A DNA stretch of 64,000 nt, taken from contig JAFJTR010000039.1 of the NCBI GenBank assembly GCA_022559985.1, positions 1 through 64,000 of the forward strand. The letters are read 5' to 3'. Each line of letters opens with the position of its first letter. Position 1 is the first letter of the stretch. Position numbers and translations under genes: made by a program. Below the pieces are notes generated by a model. The model had not been told where the DNA came from, ran no database searches, and saw only the letters and a program-made list of their open reading frames with translations. Positions 1 to 12,100 of the stretch are shown here, in pieces. The DNA comes from Parastagonospora avenae f. sp. tritici 18332-5. Taxonomy: Eukaryota; Ascomycota; Dothideomycetes; Pleosporales; Phaeosphaeriaceae.

Positions 1-117
1 CCGGGGGGGGTTGTGGGGTGGGGCTCTGGCCCCCCCCCCGGGGGGGGGCGCGGGGCCCCGGGGCCTCCCGGGGGTTTTTTCCCCCCAGGGGCAAGCCCCC
101 CCCCCCCCCCCCCCCGC
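1..117. repeat. G/C homopolymer tract at contig edge
   Basis: The first ~117 bases are almost only runs of G and C, including long poly-C and poly-G stretches, and then change abruptly to mixed sequence. No fungal gene or telomere repeat looks like this. It is most likely a low-quality contig end or sequencing artefact. Open frames through it are meaningless. Confidence 0.75.
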
Positions 118-1253
118 CTTTCGTTATCGCCGCCAATTCGCTCGCATGACGCAAACAGTCAAGGCCGTGCACGCAGTCACTTGACTCCAGTTCACCAAAC
201 TTTAGGACCGATTTGCCCGCGGTATCAGTCTGCCATCGAATTGCCGAATTGCTGGCCAGCGAGGTGCTGAGTAAGGCATTCATCTTCAAAGATCTCCCGG
301 CCTTTAGTCACGGGCGCCGTTCATGTTGTATTCACGACTGCATTCATAGCGATGATCTGGCCAAGCTGAGCGAACTTACGCGTTCCCTCGTCGCGTCGTG
401 GCTGTGTATCCCAGCACCGGCCTGGTTGTGTATTTGGATGTTGATATGATGTCATTGATCTAATTCGCATCCTTGCCCAGGATTAACTTCAAGATGAAGT
501 GCTGATAAACCCACCAAGAATCTACACCTCATTTTACCATCTCATCACGGCAATTTCGACACGCACCAGTTCCGCTATCAGAGCCGCAGTCTGCGCGCTC
601 GAACACCGCGCTTGAGCTGCCCTCTGCAAGTCTGGCGGCGAACAGTACCTTGATATACTGCCGCGTGGATGCAAGATCCAACACGACCTGTCGAGCTATA
701 TGCTCCAGCGTCTTGGTTCGTATGAAGAGCGTGGGCATAGTATTATACAAGGCTGGACGAGTGGCACAAAGACTTTGATAAAGGTTTGCTTCTGGGGACA
801 GGCGCGACAGGCATGTTTCTTTGGATATATCCAAGTTTGCAAGGCGTCCAGCTTGTATTATGCTTAGGTTGTGTAATCAGCAGACAGGTTTCATGGGCAT
901 AGGTGTACTATACCACCTACTCAAAGACATGCCTATCGAAAAGTGACTTCTTCGCAGACTGAGGTCGGCATGAATGGGCGCACTTGAAACAACGCCTGCG
1001 AAGATCTGTATCCAAACAGTCGGAATTAATGCAAGTTTTTGCGCTTTCAATTGCGTGGGGAGGGATTGCGCTAGGCTAGGCGGCTGCTCAGTGACGTATG
1101 GATGTTCCGAAAATCCACCTACTTCAGCTGCTGAGAATCTCCAATTCCTGTCTGAACGTGCTGACAAGGGGAGGAATATCAACGAATCTTATGCTATATC
1201 GTGTCTTGAGACAACAGCACCACTATCCGCGAAGCCAATTCGCTATCCGTACT
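118..1253. other. Region without a supported gene
   Basis: Mixed-composition sequence with only short open frames on both strands, none with a recognisable motif. It ends in the 5' region of the 2H-phosphoesterase-like gene. An in-frame ATG at 1098 would add 52 residues to that gene. Confidence 0.5.
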
Positions 1254-2246
1254 ATGTCTGGTGGGGTGACCTATGCAGCTGCTGTCAGCACTCCAAACGG
1301 ATCTGTGCGGCAACCTCAGATCCAGTCACGAACATGTTCCGACCCGGATCTGCGATCTTCATTCGAATCACAAGCACAAAAGCAACCGCAAACCAAACCG
1401 CAACGCCCTGGCGCAGGAGTCCGATCGAAGACGAGTTTCCGCGGATGGCCCTCCAAGAAGGGTCGAGAGCCTGAGGCCCGTGAAAGAGGTACTATCCAGG
1501 AGGTCCACCATGGCTACATGACACGCACCGAACATCAGCCGAACACGGATGGGAACGAGGAGCACGTTTACGTATTGACGATAAAGCTCGAGGATAGTTT
1601 GTCGGGGCCGATGAACGAAATGCGTCAGAAACATTTTCCGCGACGATTGAATAAAACCCCAGCACACCTTACCCTTTTCCACGCTCTTCCTCATTCCCAG
1701 GTGAAAGAGATCGAGCAGGGTCTTTTGCAACTATCTGCCAGTACAACGCCTTTCCATGTGACCACTGGTGGGCCCTTCCGGATGCGCAAGGGCGTGGGAG
1801 TGAATGTGGATGCTGGGTACCGCGATATGAAGGAAGTGCATTCTCAACTCAGGGGACAGTGGGTCTCTTTTCTGAGCGAGCAAGATCAGGGTGGGTTCCG
1901 CCCGCACTGGACGGTGATGAACAAGGTCGATGAAGAGGAAGAGGTTGAGCAGGCTTTGGGAGCAGTTCGAAGAGAACTGTCTCGAAGTGCCAAAGAAGGC
2001 CAGGCGGTTGGGCTGGAGCTCTGGAGATACGATCGCGGTAACTGGATCTGGGCGAACGAGTACCCATTTGGCTTGTCCAGACAGGTCTCGTCGAAAAGTG
2101 GCTCTGGCGGAGCATCTCCATCGTTCAAGAATGGTTCCGCCAGTTCGCCAGCATCTGAGAGTGGCCCGACGAAGAGACCTGGGATGAAGCGCGGGAGCAG
2201 CGTCGCCGATGCATGGAGGTCGCTGAGCTTTCGTCGCAAGAGCTAA
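1254..2246 (+). CDS. 2H phosphoesterase / 2'-5' RNA ligase-like protein
   Basis: Predicted 330-aa intronless protein of the 2H phosphoesterase superfamily (LigT / 2'-5' RNA ligase / cyclic-nucleotide phosphodiesterase type). The two signature HxT motifs are visible: H138-L-T in the context PAHLTLFHALP, and H218-W-T in the context FRPHWTVMNK. The 80-residue spacing is normal for the fold. In the family the two histidines act in acid-base catalysis on 2',3'-cyclic phosphate or 2'-5' linkages; the substrate here is unknown. About 80 N-terminal residues are Gln/Pro/Arg-rich, and the C-terminal ~55 are Ser/Gly/Lys-rich and probably disordered. I chose the ATG at 1254. An in-frame ATG at 1098 would add a basic, hydrophobic-flecked 52-aa leader that might target mitochondria, but it may equally be 5' UTR. 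Confidence 0.75.
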   Translation: MSGGVTYAAAVSTPNGSVRQPQIQSRTCSDPDLRSSFESQAQKQPQTKPQRPGAGVRSKTSFRGWPSKKGREPEARERGTIQEVHHGYMTRTEHQPNTDGNEEHVYVLTIKLEDSLSGPMNEMRQKHFPRRLNKTPAHLTLFHALPHSQVKEIEQGLLQLSASTTPFHVTTGGPFRMRKGVGVNVDAGYRDMKEVHSQLRGQWVSFLSEQDQGGFRPHWTVMNKVDEEEEVEQALGAVRRELSRSAKEGQAVGLELWRYDRGNWIWANEYPFGLSRQVSSKSGSGGASPSFKNGSASSPASESGPTKRPGMKRGSSVADAWRSLSFRRKS

Positions 2247-2899
2247 GGGTGTAGTCGGGATCGGGATACGGTGTCATTGTCTTGTATTTGTGCGATGCAT
2301 AGTTGTTGCAAGTAGCACCGGACTTCATTGCAAGGGATGTGATGGATGTGGTGGATGTGTCCTACGTAGGATAGATGTAGACGGCAAATTCTCGATGCCG
2401 TCCAAAGTGTTTCGTTGCATCCCGTGAGCACATATGGAGACGGGTCTCGCCACCTCGACACGACACGCGTCGTGTTCACGATGGTACGTTGCGGCTGAGG
2501 CCGTGAAGGCTGTCTGTCCAGACCGAGGCCATGTTCCCCCCAACGCCCAATGAAGCAAGCGCGATGCGGCTGTTGGTCGAAAAGGGATAAACCACCAGTT
2601 GACGCCTTGCAGTCATGCTCACGAGAGGGCCATCTCGAACGCGTCCGGTGCCGGCGCAAGCTGCACGTGGGTGCGAGTGCTGGAGAATTTGCGCAAGGCG
2701 GTGACTTGTACCTAGGTAGAGCGGGCTGTGGAATGCGCCGAGCCTTTGCTCGTACCTGCAGCCCTGGAGCATAATAAAAACCCTCGTGATGGTGCTGCAG
2801 CCAATTGGTGCCAGCTACTGGTGGGTCGGGGTCCAGGAGCACGATGCTAGTGTCGGGGGCATCAGCTTCAAGAACCACGCTGTCCTCCCACAGCTCCCC

Positions 2900-3089
2900 T
2901 TGCTGCTCCCCTCAGCTCCTGCCGTATATATACACATCCCATCCACTACATTACACACTGACCATCGCCCACCACCCTCAATTCCAACGTTTGCCCATTC
3001 TCAACCGCCAGGCAGCAATTTCTTGAACTGCCCACCACCACCACCGCTCCCAGCACCGCTCCCAGCACCGCTCACACCACACCGCCAGC
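2900..3089 (+). promoter_or_regulatory. Core promoter / 5' UTR of the mannose-1-phosphate guanylyltransferase gene
   Basis: A TATA-like run (2935-2942) lies ~150 bp upstream of the ATG. It is followed by a strongly pyrimidine- and CA-rich leader with a 12-bp repeat (cagcaccgctcc type, ~3048-3072). This is typical of highly expressed fungal housekeeping genes. The upstream stretch 2247-2900 holds no gene I can support. Confidence 0.45.
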
Positions 3090-4382
3090 ATGAAGGGTCA
3101 GCACCGCCAATTGCATGTTGCCGTGTTCGCTGCTAACACTCTGTACAGCCATCATTCTCGTCGGAGGGTTTGGAACCCGCCTGCGCCCTCTTGTATGTTT
3201 CTTGCTCGCTCACCGCCAACCCCGCGGTGCTCCCTGCCACGATGCAATGCCCGACTAACGCGCGCTGCAGACGCTCACATACCCCAAACCGCTTGTCGAG
3301 TTTGCCAACAAGCCCATGATCCAGCACCAGATCGAGGCGCTGGCCTCGGCTGGCGTCACCGACGTTGTGCTGGCCGTCAACTACCGTCCCGAGATTATGG
3401 CTGAGGCACTGAAGACAGTTCGTACCCCACCGCCACCATGACCACCACAATTCTGCAAGAGAATGCACGCCTAACCGCCTCGCAGTATGAGAAGCAGTAC
3501 AATGTCAAGATCGAGTTCTCCGTCGAGACCGAGCCCCTCGGCACCGCTGGTCCGCTCAAGCTCGCCGAGCGCATCCTGGGCAAGGACGACTCGCCCTTCT
3601 TCGTCCTCAACGCCGACGTCACCTGCGACTACCCCTTCAAGCAGCTCGCCGAGTTCCACAAGCAACACGGCGGCGAGGGCACAATTGTCGTGACCAAGGT
3701 CGAGGAGCCGTCCAAGTACGGTGTCGTGGTGCACAAGCCCGGCCACGCCTCGATGATCGACCGCTTCGTTGAGAAGCCCGTCGAGTTCGTCGGCAACCGC
3801 ATCAACGCCGGCATCTACATTCTGAACCCCAGCGTCCTGCAGCGCATTGAGCTGCGCCCCACCTCGATCGAGCAGGAGACGTTCCCCGCCATTGTCAAGG
3901 ACGGCCTGCTGCACTCGTTCGACCTTGAAGGCTTCTGGATGGACGTCGGTCAGCCCAAGGACTTCCTCTCCGGCACCTGCCTATACCTCTCTTCGCTGTC
4001 GCGCAAAAACTCGAAGCTGCTCACCCCAGCCTCTGAGCCCTTCGTCTACGGCGGCAATGTCCTCATCGACCCTTCAGCAAAGATTGGCAAGAACTGCCGT
4101 ATCGGGCCCAACGTCACTATTGGCCCCAACGTCGTCATTGGCGACGGTGTGCGTCTCCAGCGCTGCGTCATCCTGAAGAACAGCCGCGTCAAGGATCACG
4201 CCTGGGTCAAGTCCACCATTGTCGGCTGGAACAGCACTGTCGGCAAGTGGGCTCGTCTGGAGAACGTGACTGTGCTCGGTGACGATGTTTCCATAGGCGA
4301 TGAGGTTTACGTCAACGGTGGTTCAGTCTTGCCCCACAAGTCGATCAAGCAGAACGTCGACACTCCCTCCATCATCATGTAA
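3090..4382 (+). CDS. mpg1: Mannose-1-phosphate guanylyltransferase (GDP-mannose pyrophosphorylase)
   Basis: Cytosolic enzyme making GDP-mannose from GTP and mannose-1-phosphate, the donor for N- and O-glycosylation, GPI anchors and wall mannan. Four exons, read from frame and splice sites: 3090-3096, 3149-3192, 3271-3417 and 3486-4382; the three introns are 52, 78 and 68 bp, each with a CTAAC-like branch point. The joined protein is 364 aa, close to yeast Psa1 (361). The nucleotidyltransferase loop GGFGTRLRPL is at residues 8-17 and is split from the initiator by intron 1. Conserved blocks ETEPLGTAGPL, FVEKP, NRINAG and FWMDVGQPKDFL follow. The C-terminal third shows hexapeptide repeats of a left-handed beta-helix (IGPNVTIGPNVVIGDGV). 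The terminal IIM matches the yeast end. The first exon has only 7 coding bases. Confidence 0.96.
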
Positions 4383-4806
4383 ACCCCTTTCGACATTATG
4401 AATACCCGATCGGGCAGCGCCGACCTTTAGAGCTTTTAATCACTTTGTCTCTTCTTGTATATCCTGGTCGCATGATTTGGGCGACAGCTGCATTATAAAC
4501 TGCAGATTCGGTCACGGCGTCCATCTTTTTCTTCTCACACTGTGTATGGATCGTCATAAAAGCGAACAGGTTCAGCACATATATCTGGTTCTTGGGCAGT
4601 ATGTGTTTGCAAGCCATCTGTATTGCAAAAACGAATGATATGACTTCAACTATCTCTCATGCGCAATGTCTCCTGGAATTGTGCTATTTCCTCATGCCAG
4701 TATGGTGGCCTCTGTCAGTCTGACAGAAGAGACAATGCTTCACACAACCAGTCATAAACTCTATCGTCTTGCTTTGGTAAGTGTATAGTAGCCACCCCGA
4801 TGGCGC
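4383..4806. other. Convergent 3' intergenic region
   Basis: Separates the converging mpg1 and carbonic anhydrase genes. It is AT-richer than the flanking exons and should contain both 3' UTRs and polyadenylation signals. I see no convincing coding sequence. Confidence 0.5.
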
Positions 4807-5816
4807 CTATCTCGGGCTCCACAGGCCGGTCGCCTTCTGTCCACTTCCCATACCATCGATCATCTTCAATTCGCCAGCCCCGATATCGTAGATGAGTCCA
4901 TGTAGCGTCAAGCCCCGCTCACTCATAGCCCTCTTAATGGCAGGATGTTGCCTAAGCACCTCAATAGACGCCTGCACGTTGAGTTCTGCAACTCGTGAAG
5001 CACGCGCATCGTCGTTGGTCAGCTTCTCGAGCTCTAACTTGTGCTTTCTCCGCAGTCTGCTGATGCTTAGCTTTCTGTGAACAGGTGGTCGCCCCTAAGG
5101 CCCCACAAAAATGTTGCGTACTCTCGGACAGGGTGGAGCCATGTGTTCAGCGTCTCACCCAGATCAGCATCTCCAAGTGCTGCTGCCGCACCCCCACACT
5201 TGGTATGCCCACAGACGACGACCTTCTTCACTTTCAGATGCGCAACAGCATATTCCACAACGCTCGCCGAGTTGAGATCATTGGCATGCACAGTGTTTGC
5301 GATATTTCTGTGAACGAAGATGTCGCCTGGTTTACCTAGGGATTGGCATACCATGTCAGCGTGTGCCACATGCCATTCGGGTACGGAGAGTTACTTACAG
5401 TGACAGACGGTTGTCTCGGGCACGCGACTGTCTGCACAGCCTGAGAAGTGGACGTGCAAAGTCAGTACATATCGCGCATGAGATTGAAGTGGAACATCAT
5501 ACCTATCCAGAGTATCTCGGGTGCTTGACCTTTGGCAAGATCTTTGAACGTGTTTGGGTTTCTCTCTGTCGTACGTTGCACGTAGTGTCGGTTACCGGCA
5601 AGCAGGTGGTCCAAGGGATCTAGGTGGCGTGAGTTGTGGCCTCATCAAGTGTTTATCCTTGGCCAATGGGGGAAGTTTGCGCCGAGCAGGAATATAAAGA
5701 CATGTTGCCCCAAGCAATATACATACATGCCCTTCTTCTTCTGGACACTGCGTTGACCCCATCTTTACTTTTGGTGCATATGATAGCGAATGAAGCTTAC
5801 CTATGTAAGTGGCCAT
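4807..5816 (-). CDS. nce103: Beta-class carbonic anhydrase
   Basis: Zinc enzyme interconverting CO2 and bicarbonate, supplying bicarbonate for carboxylations in low CO2. Five exons deduced on the minus strand: 5816-5801, 5619-5503, 5440-5399, 5335-5122 and 5056-4807. They join to 212 aa, close to yeast Nce103 (221). Zinc ligands Cys46 (in GCADSRVPET), His102 and Cys105 (in VVCGHTKCGG) and the Asp48-Arg50 dyad are all present, as is PGDIFVHRNIAN. The C-terminal block HGLIYDIGAGEL is a family hallmark. Exon 1 encodes only the first five residues plus one base, and intron 1 is the longest (181 bp). No signal or transit peptide is seen, so a cytosolic location is inferred. The introns hide the gene in single-frame scans: the longest open piece is the fourth exon. 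Confidence 0.93.
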
Positions 5817-7218
5817 GGTCTTCCTCGGAACGCAGGCGATCTTCGACTAGCAAAGACTTGGGCGTGTATGCGATGGACGTTATCTGTTATAAAACAAGAG
5901 CAGGGAAACGGATGAGATGGAAAATATGGAATCAGCTATACTCCGACACTTTGTGGCAGCGGGACCTCTCTTATCTGGCTGGCTGACAGGTTGCACCGGA
6001 GCAGCTACGGAGAGACCAATACCTGAGCGGCAGGGTGCTCGGAGGCTCACACTATGCATCGCATTCCTGTTACTGCTTCCAAGACTGCCTAGATCAACGC
6101 AAAGATTGCTCGTCCAAGACAAACGGTATACGACCGGAACTAATGAAATTCCGTGCTCAAGGGAGTACGACAACGTTATCGCACGGAGGCTTTTCAGATT
6201 ACAGCATCTGGGCATTGAACAAATCAACCTCCGTATCGATTTATGACTCTCTCAAGGCCATGGAACTACTGACTAGTGAAGCCAAAGACTGTGGTCATCT
6301 GTACGGTGCTGTATGGGTAAGTGGGTCACATGGCCGCCCAGATATTATTCACGCCGTGAAGCACTATGAAGCATTCAACAAGCTTGGGCCGCGCCTCCCT
6401 TACATTCCCAAGGCTACAACTCCCGATCTTGTCTTCATTTCCCCCATCTCGGCGTCCCTATTGTTACTTACAGAACGCAGGCCAAGAGTCTCGTAGCTAT
6501 TTAACCGTCTTCGCGTCTCGAGTCGCACCCTGTTCCGAGCGGCCGCCGATGCATCAGAGCAGGGGCCATTAGCGAACAGTGTCATACAGCCTCGTAAACA
6601 AAACTTCGAAACCTGATCTCTTGTTATCATTGGTCAATTGCGGCATTAACGACCATCGTGCATTCACCCCGCTAGTGTGAGCGTGTTTGAGGGCACTCTT
6701 TATCGTACGATTTTGAAGGTCACCACGCGTCCATACGCGCACGAGGTTATTCGTAACATTTGGCAACTACTTTTCCTGTAGCGGATTTATCCCCTATTGA
6801 ATGAAACTAATTGACCATCAACTTGCAAGAAAAGTGGTGATTCTTAACACATATGTTCGACAATGAAGATTTGACTCAATGAAAGTGTTCATGACTGAAA
6901 CTTTTGAAAACACATTGATCCGAAATTTTGCCCATAGAGTAGTCGATATTCCAGGCGTGGGGAACAACTTCACTGGGTATGGCTCTGAGATAGAGGCGCA
7001 ATCTGACTACCGTTTGTTGGAACGTATGGAGCATTACAAGGTTGCGAAGTATTACTTCAATACCTAACTGATATAAGAACGTTACCGCTGACATCGTCTA
7101 TCCTAGTAAATATCTACTAGAATGAACCATCCATACGTCCCTGCTGTCGAACTCATAGCGCGAAGCGATTTAGTGAGTTTTTTCGGAGCACATATGTCTG
7201 TTCACGTTACTCCGCTCA
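5817..7218. other. Region without a supported gene
   Basis: Only short, unrelated open frames. None gives a conserved motif or a plausible spliced model. Composition drifts towards the lower GC of the repeat island that begins here. Confidence 0.45.
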
Positions 7219-9105
7219 CTAACGCTGCAGTCGCCGCCGCAGTTTTTCCACCACCACCGAGTTTAGCTCTCTGTCGTATGCATCACCAGGGTAACAGAAA
7301 TGGCTAGAATGCGTCGTGGGTAGACAACCCACCACCAATGGAACAGAGCATACCACGCTGAGCGCAGCAGCTGCAAGGAAGAAATTCCATATACTGGTGA
7401 TAGCACTGGCGATTTCAGGAATGACCAAAGCCTTCTCTGCATTGGAGAGTGCTTCGAAAGCCTCGCTGCTGGATCTCGCGATGAGGTTGCCGATCTCTGC
7501 GGTGGAAACTTCAGGGAGAGCCTTGCCGACTTTGTCGACCGCTACATTGTGGAAGAGACTACCGCTGATGGCGAGGGGTAATACCATACCTAGATTTTGG
7601 GCTGGGTGCGCAAGAAACATGTTACCTATTGCATTTTTCGCCTCGTTCTGTTAGGTGAAAACCAGCCGATTGTCATGGCGCCAACGGCGTTCGTTATGTC
7701 GTGTACCGAGACTAGAGACTGTACGATGGTAAAACCTGCAACAATGTAGCATCCTGCACCACTTCCTTAGATGTTGGCATTGCATGTTGTGTCATTGACG
7801 GTGTCTGCACAAGACATTAACTAGAGTATGTACATTGCGACTCCTACAACGGATCGAGAGAAGAAACTTACACATTAGAGTAAGTGTACTACCCCCGATA
7901 TACCAGTCAGGGATTAAACCATATATAGGCATTAAGAAACAGTTGGCCATTGAGGCAACGACCATGAACATGATCAACGGCAGTAGACAAACACCAGCCT
8001 CAAGCGCACCATCATCCTAAGCTATATCAACACCCACAATGCAAGTTTGGCTTTCGAGCGTACCTTAACGAATTGGAAATACAGAGTTATGTAGTATGGT
8101 AGGTCGTAGCCTCGGAATTCGATCAGATTGGTCCGAATTTGACTTCGAAGTTAACTTGCCAGAATAATGCCTAAGGATAGAACTTTTTTGAGCTGCATAT
8201 TGATCAGGTGAGTTACTTGGGAAAATGTAGAGGGTAAAAGCAATTCTCTTTTGCGACCAGCGGTGCAGCTTCAGCATTCAGCATGATAATGAAGACGACA
8301 AGGAGAACACCCGTAACAGTCCACAGCGCAATCACAGTTCTAGAATTGAACGGGCAGATAGTATCGTCAAAGGTGAGCGCGACAGTCAGGCATGCGGAGC
8401 CAGTCAGGAAAATAACAGCATTGACCCAGTCGGCCACGAAACTTTTCGGCGAGCGTTTTAAATGGATAAGAATCAACGCTTAGGAAAAGTAGGAAACAGA
8501 CAGCAGCGCAGATCGCGCCGATGGGAAGATTGAAGTAGAAGCCCTAGCGTATGATTAGCAATCACGTCGAAAGCCCCCAGTAGGACCCGAAAAAGTTCTT
8601 ACCCATCCCCAAGTAGCTCTACTCGCTGCAAAGGCGCCACCAACTTATTGCTAACAAGTAAGCATGCAGCAAATAAAATAGAGCAATCGAATGTTCTTAC
8701 CACTGGACCGAGGACACTGCCAACTCCATAAACGACAGTACTCCCAGCAAGATATGCGGGCTTCTCTTAATCATTGGAAAGAACTGATACGTAGATCAGG
8801 GTACCCGAGTACATGCCAGAGCCACCAGTTACAGCAATGACACGCCCAATGATGAGGGCCTCTACGTTTGGCGCAGTGCCACAAAGAGCACTGCCGTCCT
8901 CAAACAAGAATATATTGAAGATGTAGACCCACTTGATTCTGAAAACGCCGTAAATGTTGCCCCACAGCAGAATGAACATAGTACCGAGACCGAAGCCCGT
9001 TCGAATCCATGTTAGTAGCTCGAGGTGGCCGAAGTCGTTGATGATGGCTGGTCAGATGTTAGCGACAATGGCATTGTCAAGGGCGAATAGCAATGTCGTA
9101 GCTAG

Positions 9106-9113
9106 CATAGCAG
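9106..9113. repeat. hAT target-site duplication, left copy
   Basis: CATAGCAG immediately precedes the hAT terminus and is repeated exactly at 12283-12290. Eight bases is the diagnostic duplication length of the hAT superfamily. Confidence 0.85.
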
Positions 9114-12100
9114 CAGACTTGCTAACAATCAAGCTGGCTTAATTGGCTTGCATTTTCGGCTTGCAGCTCAATTGCTTCATCAATCAAGCCCCTCTGTAGT
9201 GAAATTGCAAGCAAATCAAGCGCAAAGACAAAGCTTGATTGAGTAGGCTTGATTGGCTTAATATTTTGTTACTATACATCAGAACATAACAAGCTCGAAG
9301 ATGAGACGAGCAGAAACAGGCTAAGCCCGATCGAGAGATGACGCTAAGCCATCTATAGCTGGCAGTCACGAACGAACTTTGTGAGGGTCTAGCAAAGTCT
9401 CGCGCTAGTCCCAGCCCGTACTAGCGCGCTTTAGCACCTCTAGGGAGGTTCCATGATAAGTTGACGTAATGCACCACTCTACACAAACCCATGTACATTG
9501 CTGATAAAATTGCTTATACACACGTTTAAGTCACTTTTCTCTATACCTGCTATCGCTATGCCACCTCAGAAACGCTCTCGCAACAGCGTAGTCCCTTTTC
9601 GCAAACGGGCCAGAGTCGAAACTCACGACACAGAATTCCAACCTAAGAGCGGAAACAAGACCTTGCAACTACCTCGACGCCTTTCCCCGCGCAAAAGCCT
9701 GACGATTGCTGCTTCTCTGGCTATCGAGCCATCCACGGTGACGTTCGAGTCTCAGATGCGCAACTCTCAGCCTGAAGACGCCATTGCCACACCATTGGAG
9801 GGTAGCAATGCCGCGACAGAAGCGATAGAGGCGACTGAGGCCAACAACAGCGAAGCCTTTAACGAACGCTTTGGGGACAACTTTGAGGGAATTTTTTAGT
9901 CGCGTTTGCCTAAGTACATGAAGCCATTGGTCACACAGAAGCACAAGAAGAGCTGGATATACCGCTACAGCTTCCGCGTTGTACATATCAAGGAACCTAA
10001 CCGCACCTTCTTTGTCTGTCGCTATTGTCATGCGCGCAAAATCATAGACGCTGGAGGCGGTGGCCTGTACGAAACAACATCGTCAACGTCAACCTCCGCG
10101 CGCCACCTAGAGCAGGAAAAACGCGGCCATGGCTACCAGGCACCAGATCGGCCAGCAAAGGTGGCGAGGCTAGTGCCAAGTGTCTACGTCAAGTTGTTAA
10201 AGATGGGAAGATCAGCATATCACAGGATGTTGCTAATGAGCTTGGATGCTTCAAGACTCACAGCTTTCGGCTTGCTGCTGTTACTTGGCTCGTCGAAAAC
10301 AACCACCCGCTGCGCGAGTTCGAGACACCAGCGTTTCGTCAGTCAATCGCGGCTGCCAATCCAGAGGCTGAAGCGTCATTATGGTCGCACCATTCAAGCG
10401 TACCACGCTTTGTAATGCGACTGTACGACTACATAAAGCCTCAGGTCGTCTATGCTTTATCGTAATCGCAAAGCAAGATCCATATTAGCTTTAACGGCTG
10501 GATAACTAAAGGCAGTAAACGTGGCTTTATAGGCGTTGTTGCCTATTATGTCGACATCACTAGCGATATTGTGGATATTCATATCGCCCTACCGCAGCTC
10601 ACCGGCGCTTATACTGGCGAGAAAATAGCTGAAGTTGTTAGCAAAACGTTAGAGCTGTTTGGAGTAACTTTGCGTACGATTGTTTACTTCATGCTCGACA
10701 ATGCTACCAGCAACGACACCGCGGTTGACAGAATCGCGCAGCAGATGGGCTTAACCGCTACCTATCGCCGCATCCGTTGTGGGTGCTACATTCTCAACCT
10801 TATCGGTCAAACGCTTCTCTGGGCCAACAACGACGACGCGTACGGCAATGACAAAACTGAGCTTGCTATTGAATACGATCTTGTGCGCAATTGGCGCAAG
10901 GATGGGCCACTTGGTGTGCTTCTTAGTATTATCAGCTACATCAAAACTCCACAGCAGCACGAGCTGTTTGAGAGTTTTCAACGTCTGGCCAACGCTGAGC
11001 TGCCTTCAGAACAGCGCGAAATACTTGAGCCGGTCAAGCCAGTCGTCACACGCTGGAACTCGTTCTACTCTGCCTTCGACCGCGCTATTATGCTACAAGT
11101 CGCTGTCAATGCATACGCCAATCACCACATACGTCGTGTACGAATTGAGGACACGTACGCTATAAGCCGCGGCAACAAGCTACCTATAGCGGCGCAGTAG
11201 ATGCGATCTAATGGGCTGACAGCAGCCGACTAGGCGGTGGTGACTGAGTACATGGATTTGCTGAAGCCTCTGAAAATGGCAACAAAGCGACTTGAAGGTC
11301 GCGGCAAAGGAGGCCGTTATGGTGCTATTGCTGAGATTATTCCAGTATTTAAGTATTTGCTAGGCTACTACGAAGAGCGTGTAAAGACGTACGATGCAGT
11401 CAATTTCAACGCGCGTGAGGAAGCGCCTGAAAACCATCTTGCGATCAACATCCGTGCAGCCTGGGCGAAAGCCAATTAGTACTACACGAAGCTGGATCTA
11501 TCACCAGCATACTATGCAGCAACAATCCTCCATCTACGCTATAAGACGTACTGCGACGTCGCATGGGCTGACAACCCTAAGTGGTTGGATGCTAACAACC
11601 GCGCATTCCATGTCCTCTGGGCTGAGTACAACACCTTCCCGCGCCCGACTAGGCGGCCAAAGGTTGTCCCCAAGGACATTAGCGACGCGATTGAAGCTAT
11701 TATTGACCCTGTGCTCAACTGCAGTCCTGATATAGGCGACCTAGATGAGTTTGAGAGGTGGAAGAGTTGTGAGCTGAGGGTCGAGAAGAATAGTAATGCT
11801 GTCAACTCACCTATCAAATACTGGTTAGGCTTGCGCGATCGCTACCCTAATCTCGCCCAGTGGGCTATCGACATCCTTTCTATTCCGGCCTCTAGCTGCG
11901 AGTGTAAGCGCATGTTCAGCGAGCTTGGCGACCTCTGAGAGCCTCGACAGCGGGCAATCTCACCCCAGTTGTTAGCTGCTGTCCAGTGCGTACCAAGGTG
12001 GTTAAAGGCTGGGTTCAATCAAGGCAGGGGCGTTGCTGCAGACATAACTGACGCTGAGATAGACGCTCTCTATAGCTTGTGTGATTGGGCTGAGGAAAGT

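Noticed and set aside
1..270. Open frame encoding a Gly/Pro-rich 85-aa peptide at the window start
   Set aside because: Built from the G/C homopolymer artefact; no biological support.
3471..3914. 147-codon minus-strand frame opposite mpg1
   Set aside because: Shadow of the mpg1 last exon, Leu/Asp/Gly-rich as expected for the reverse frame.
4396..4617. 73-codon minus-strand frame downstream of mpg1
   Set aside because: Short, no motif, lies in the expected 3' UTR region.
6035..6496. 153-codon plus-strand frame upstream of the carbonic anhydrase gene
   Set aside because: Contains a few Cys residues but no domain pattern; no splice or family support.
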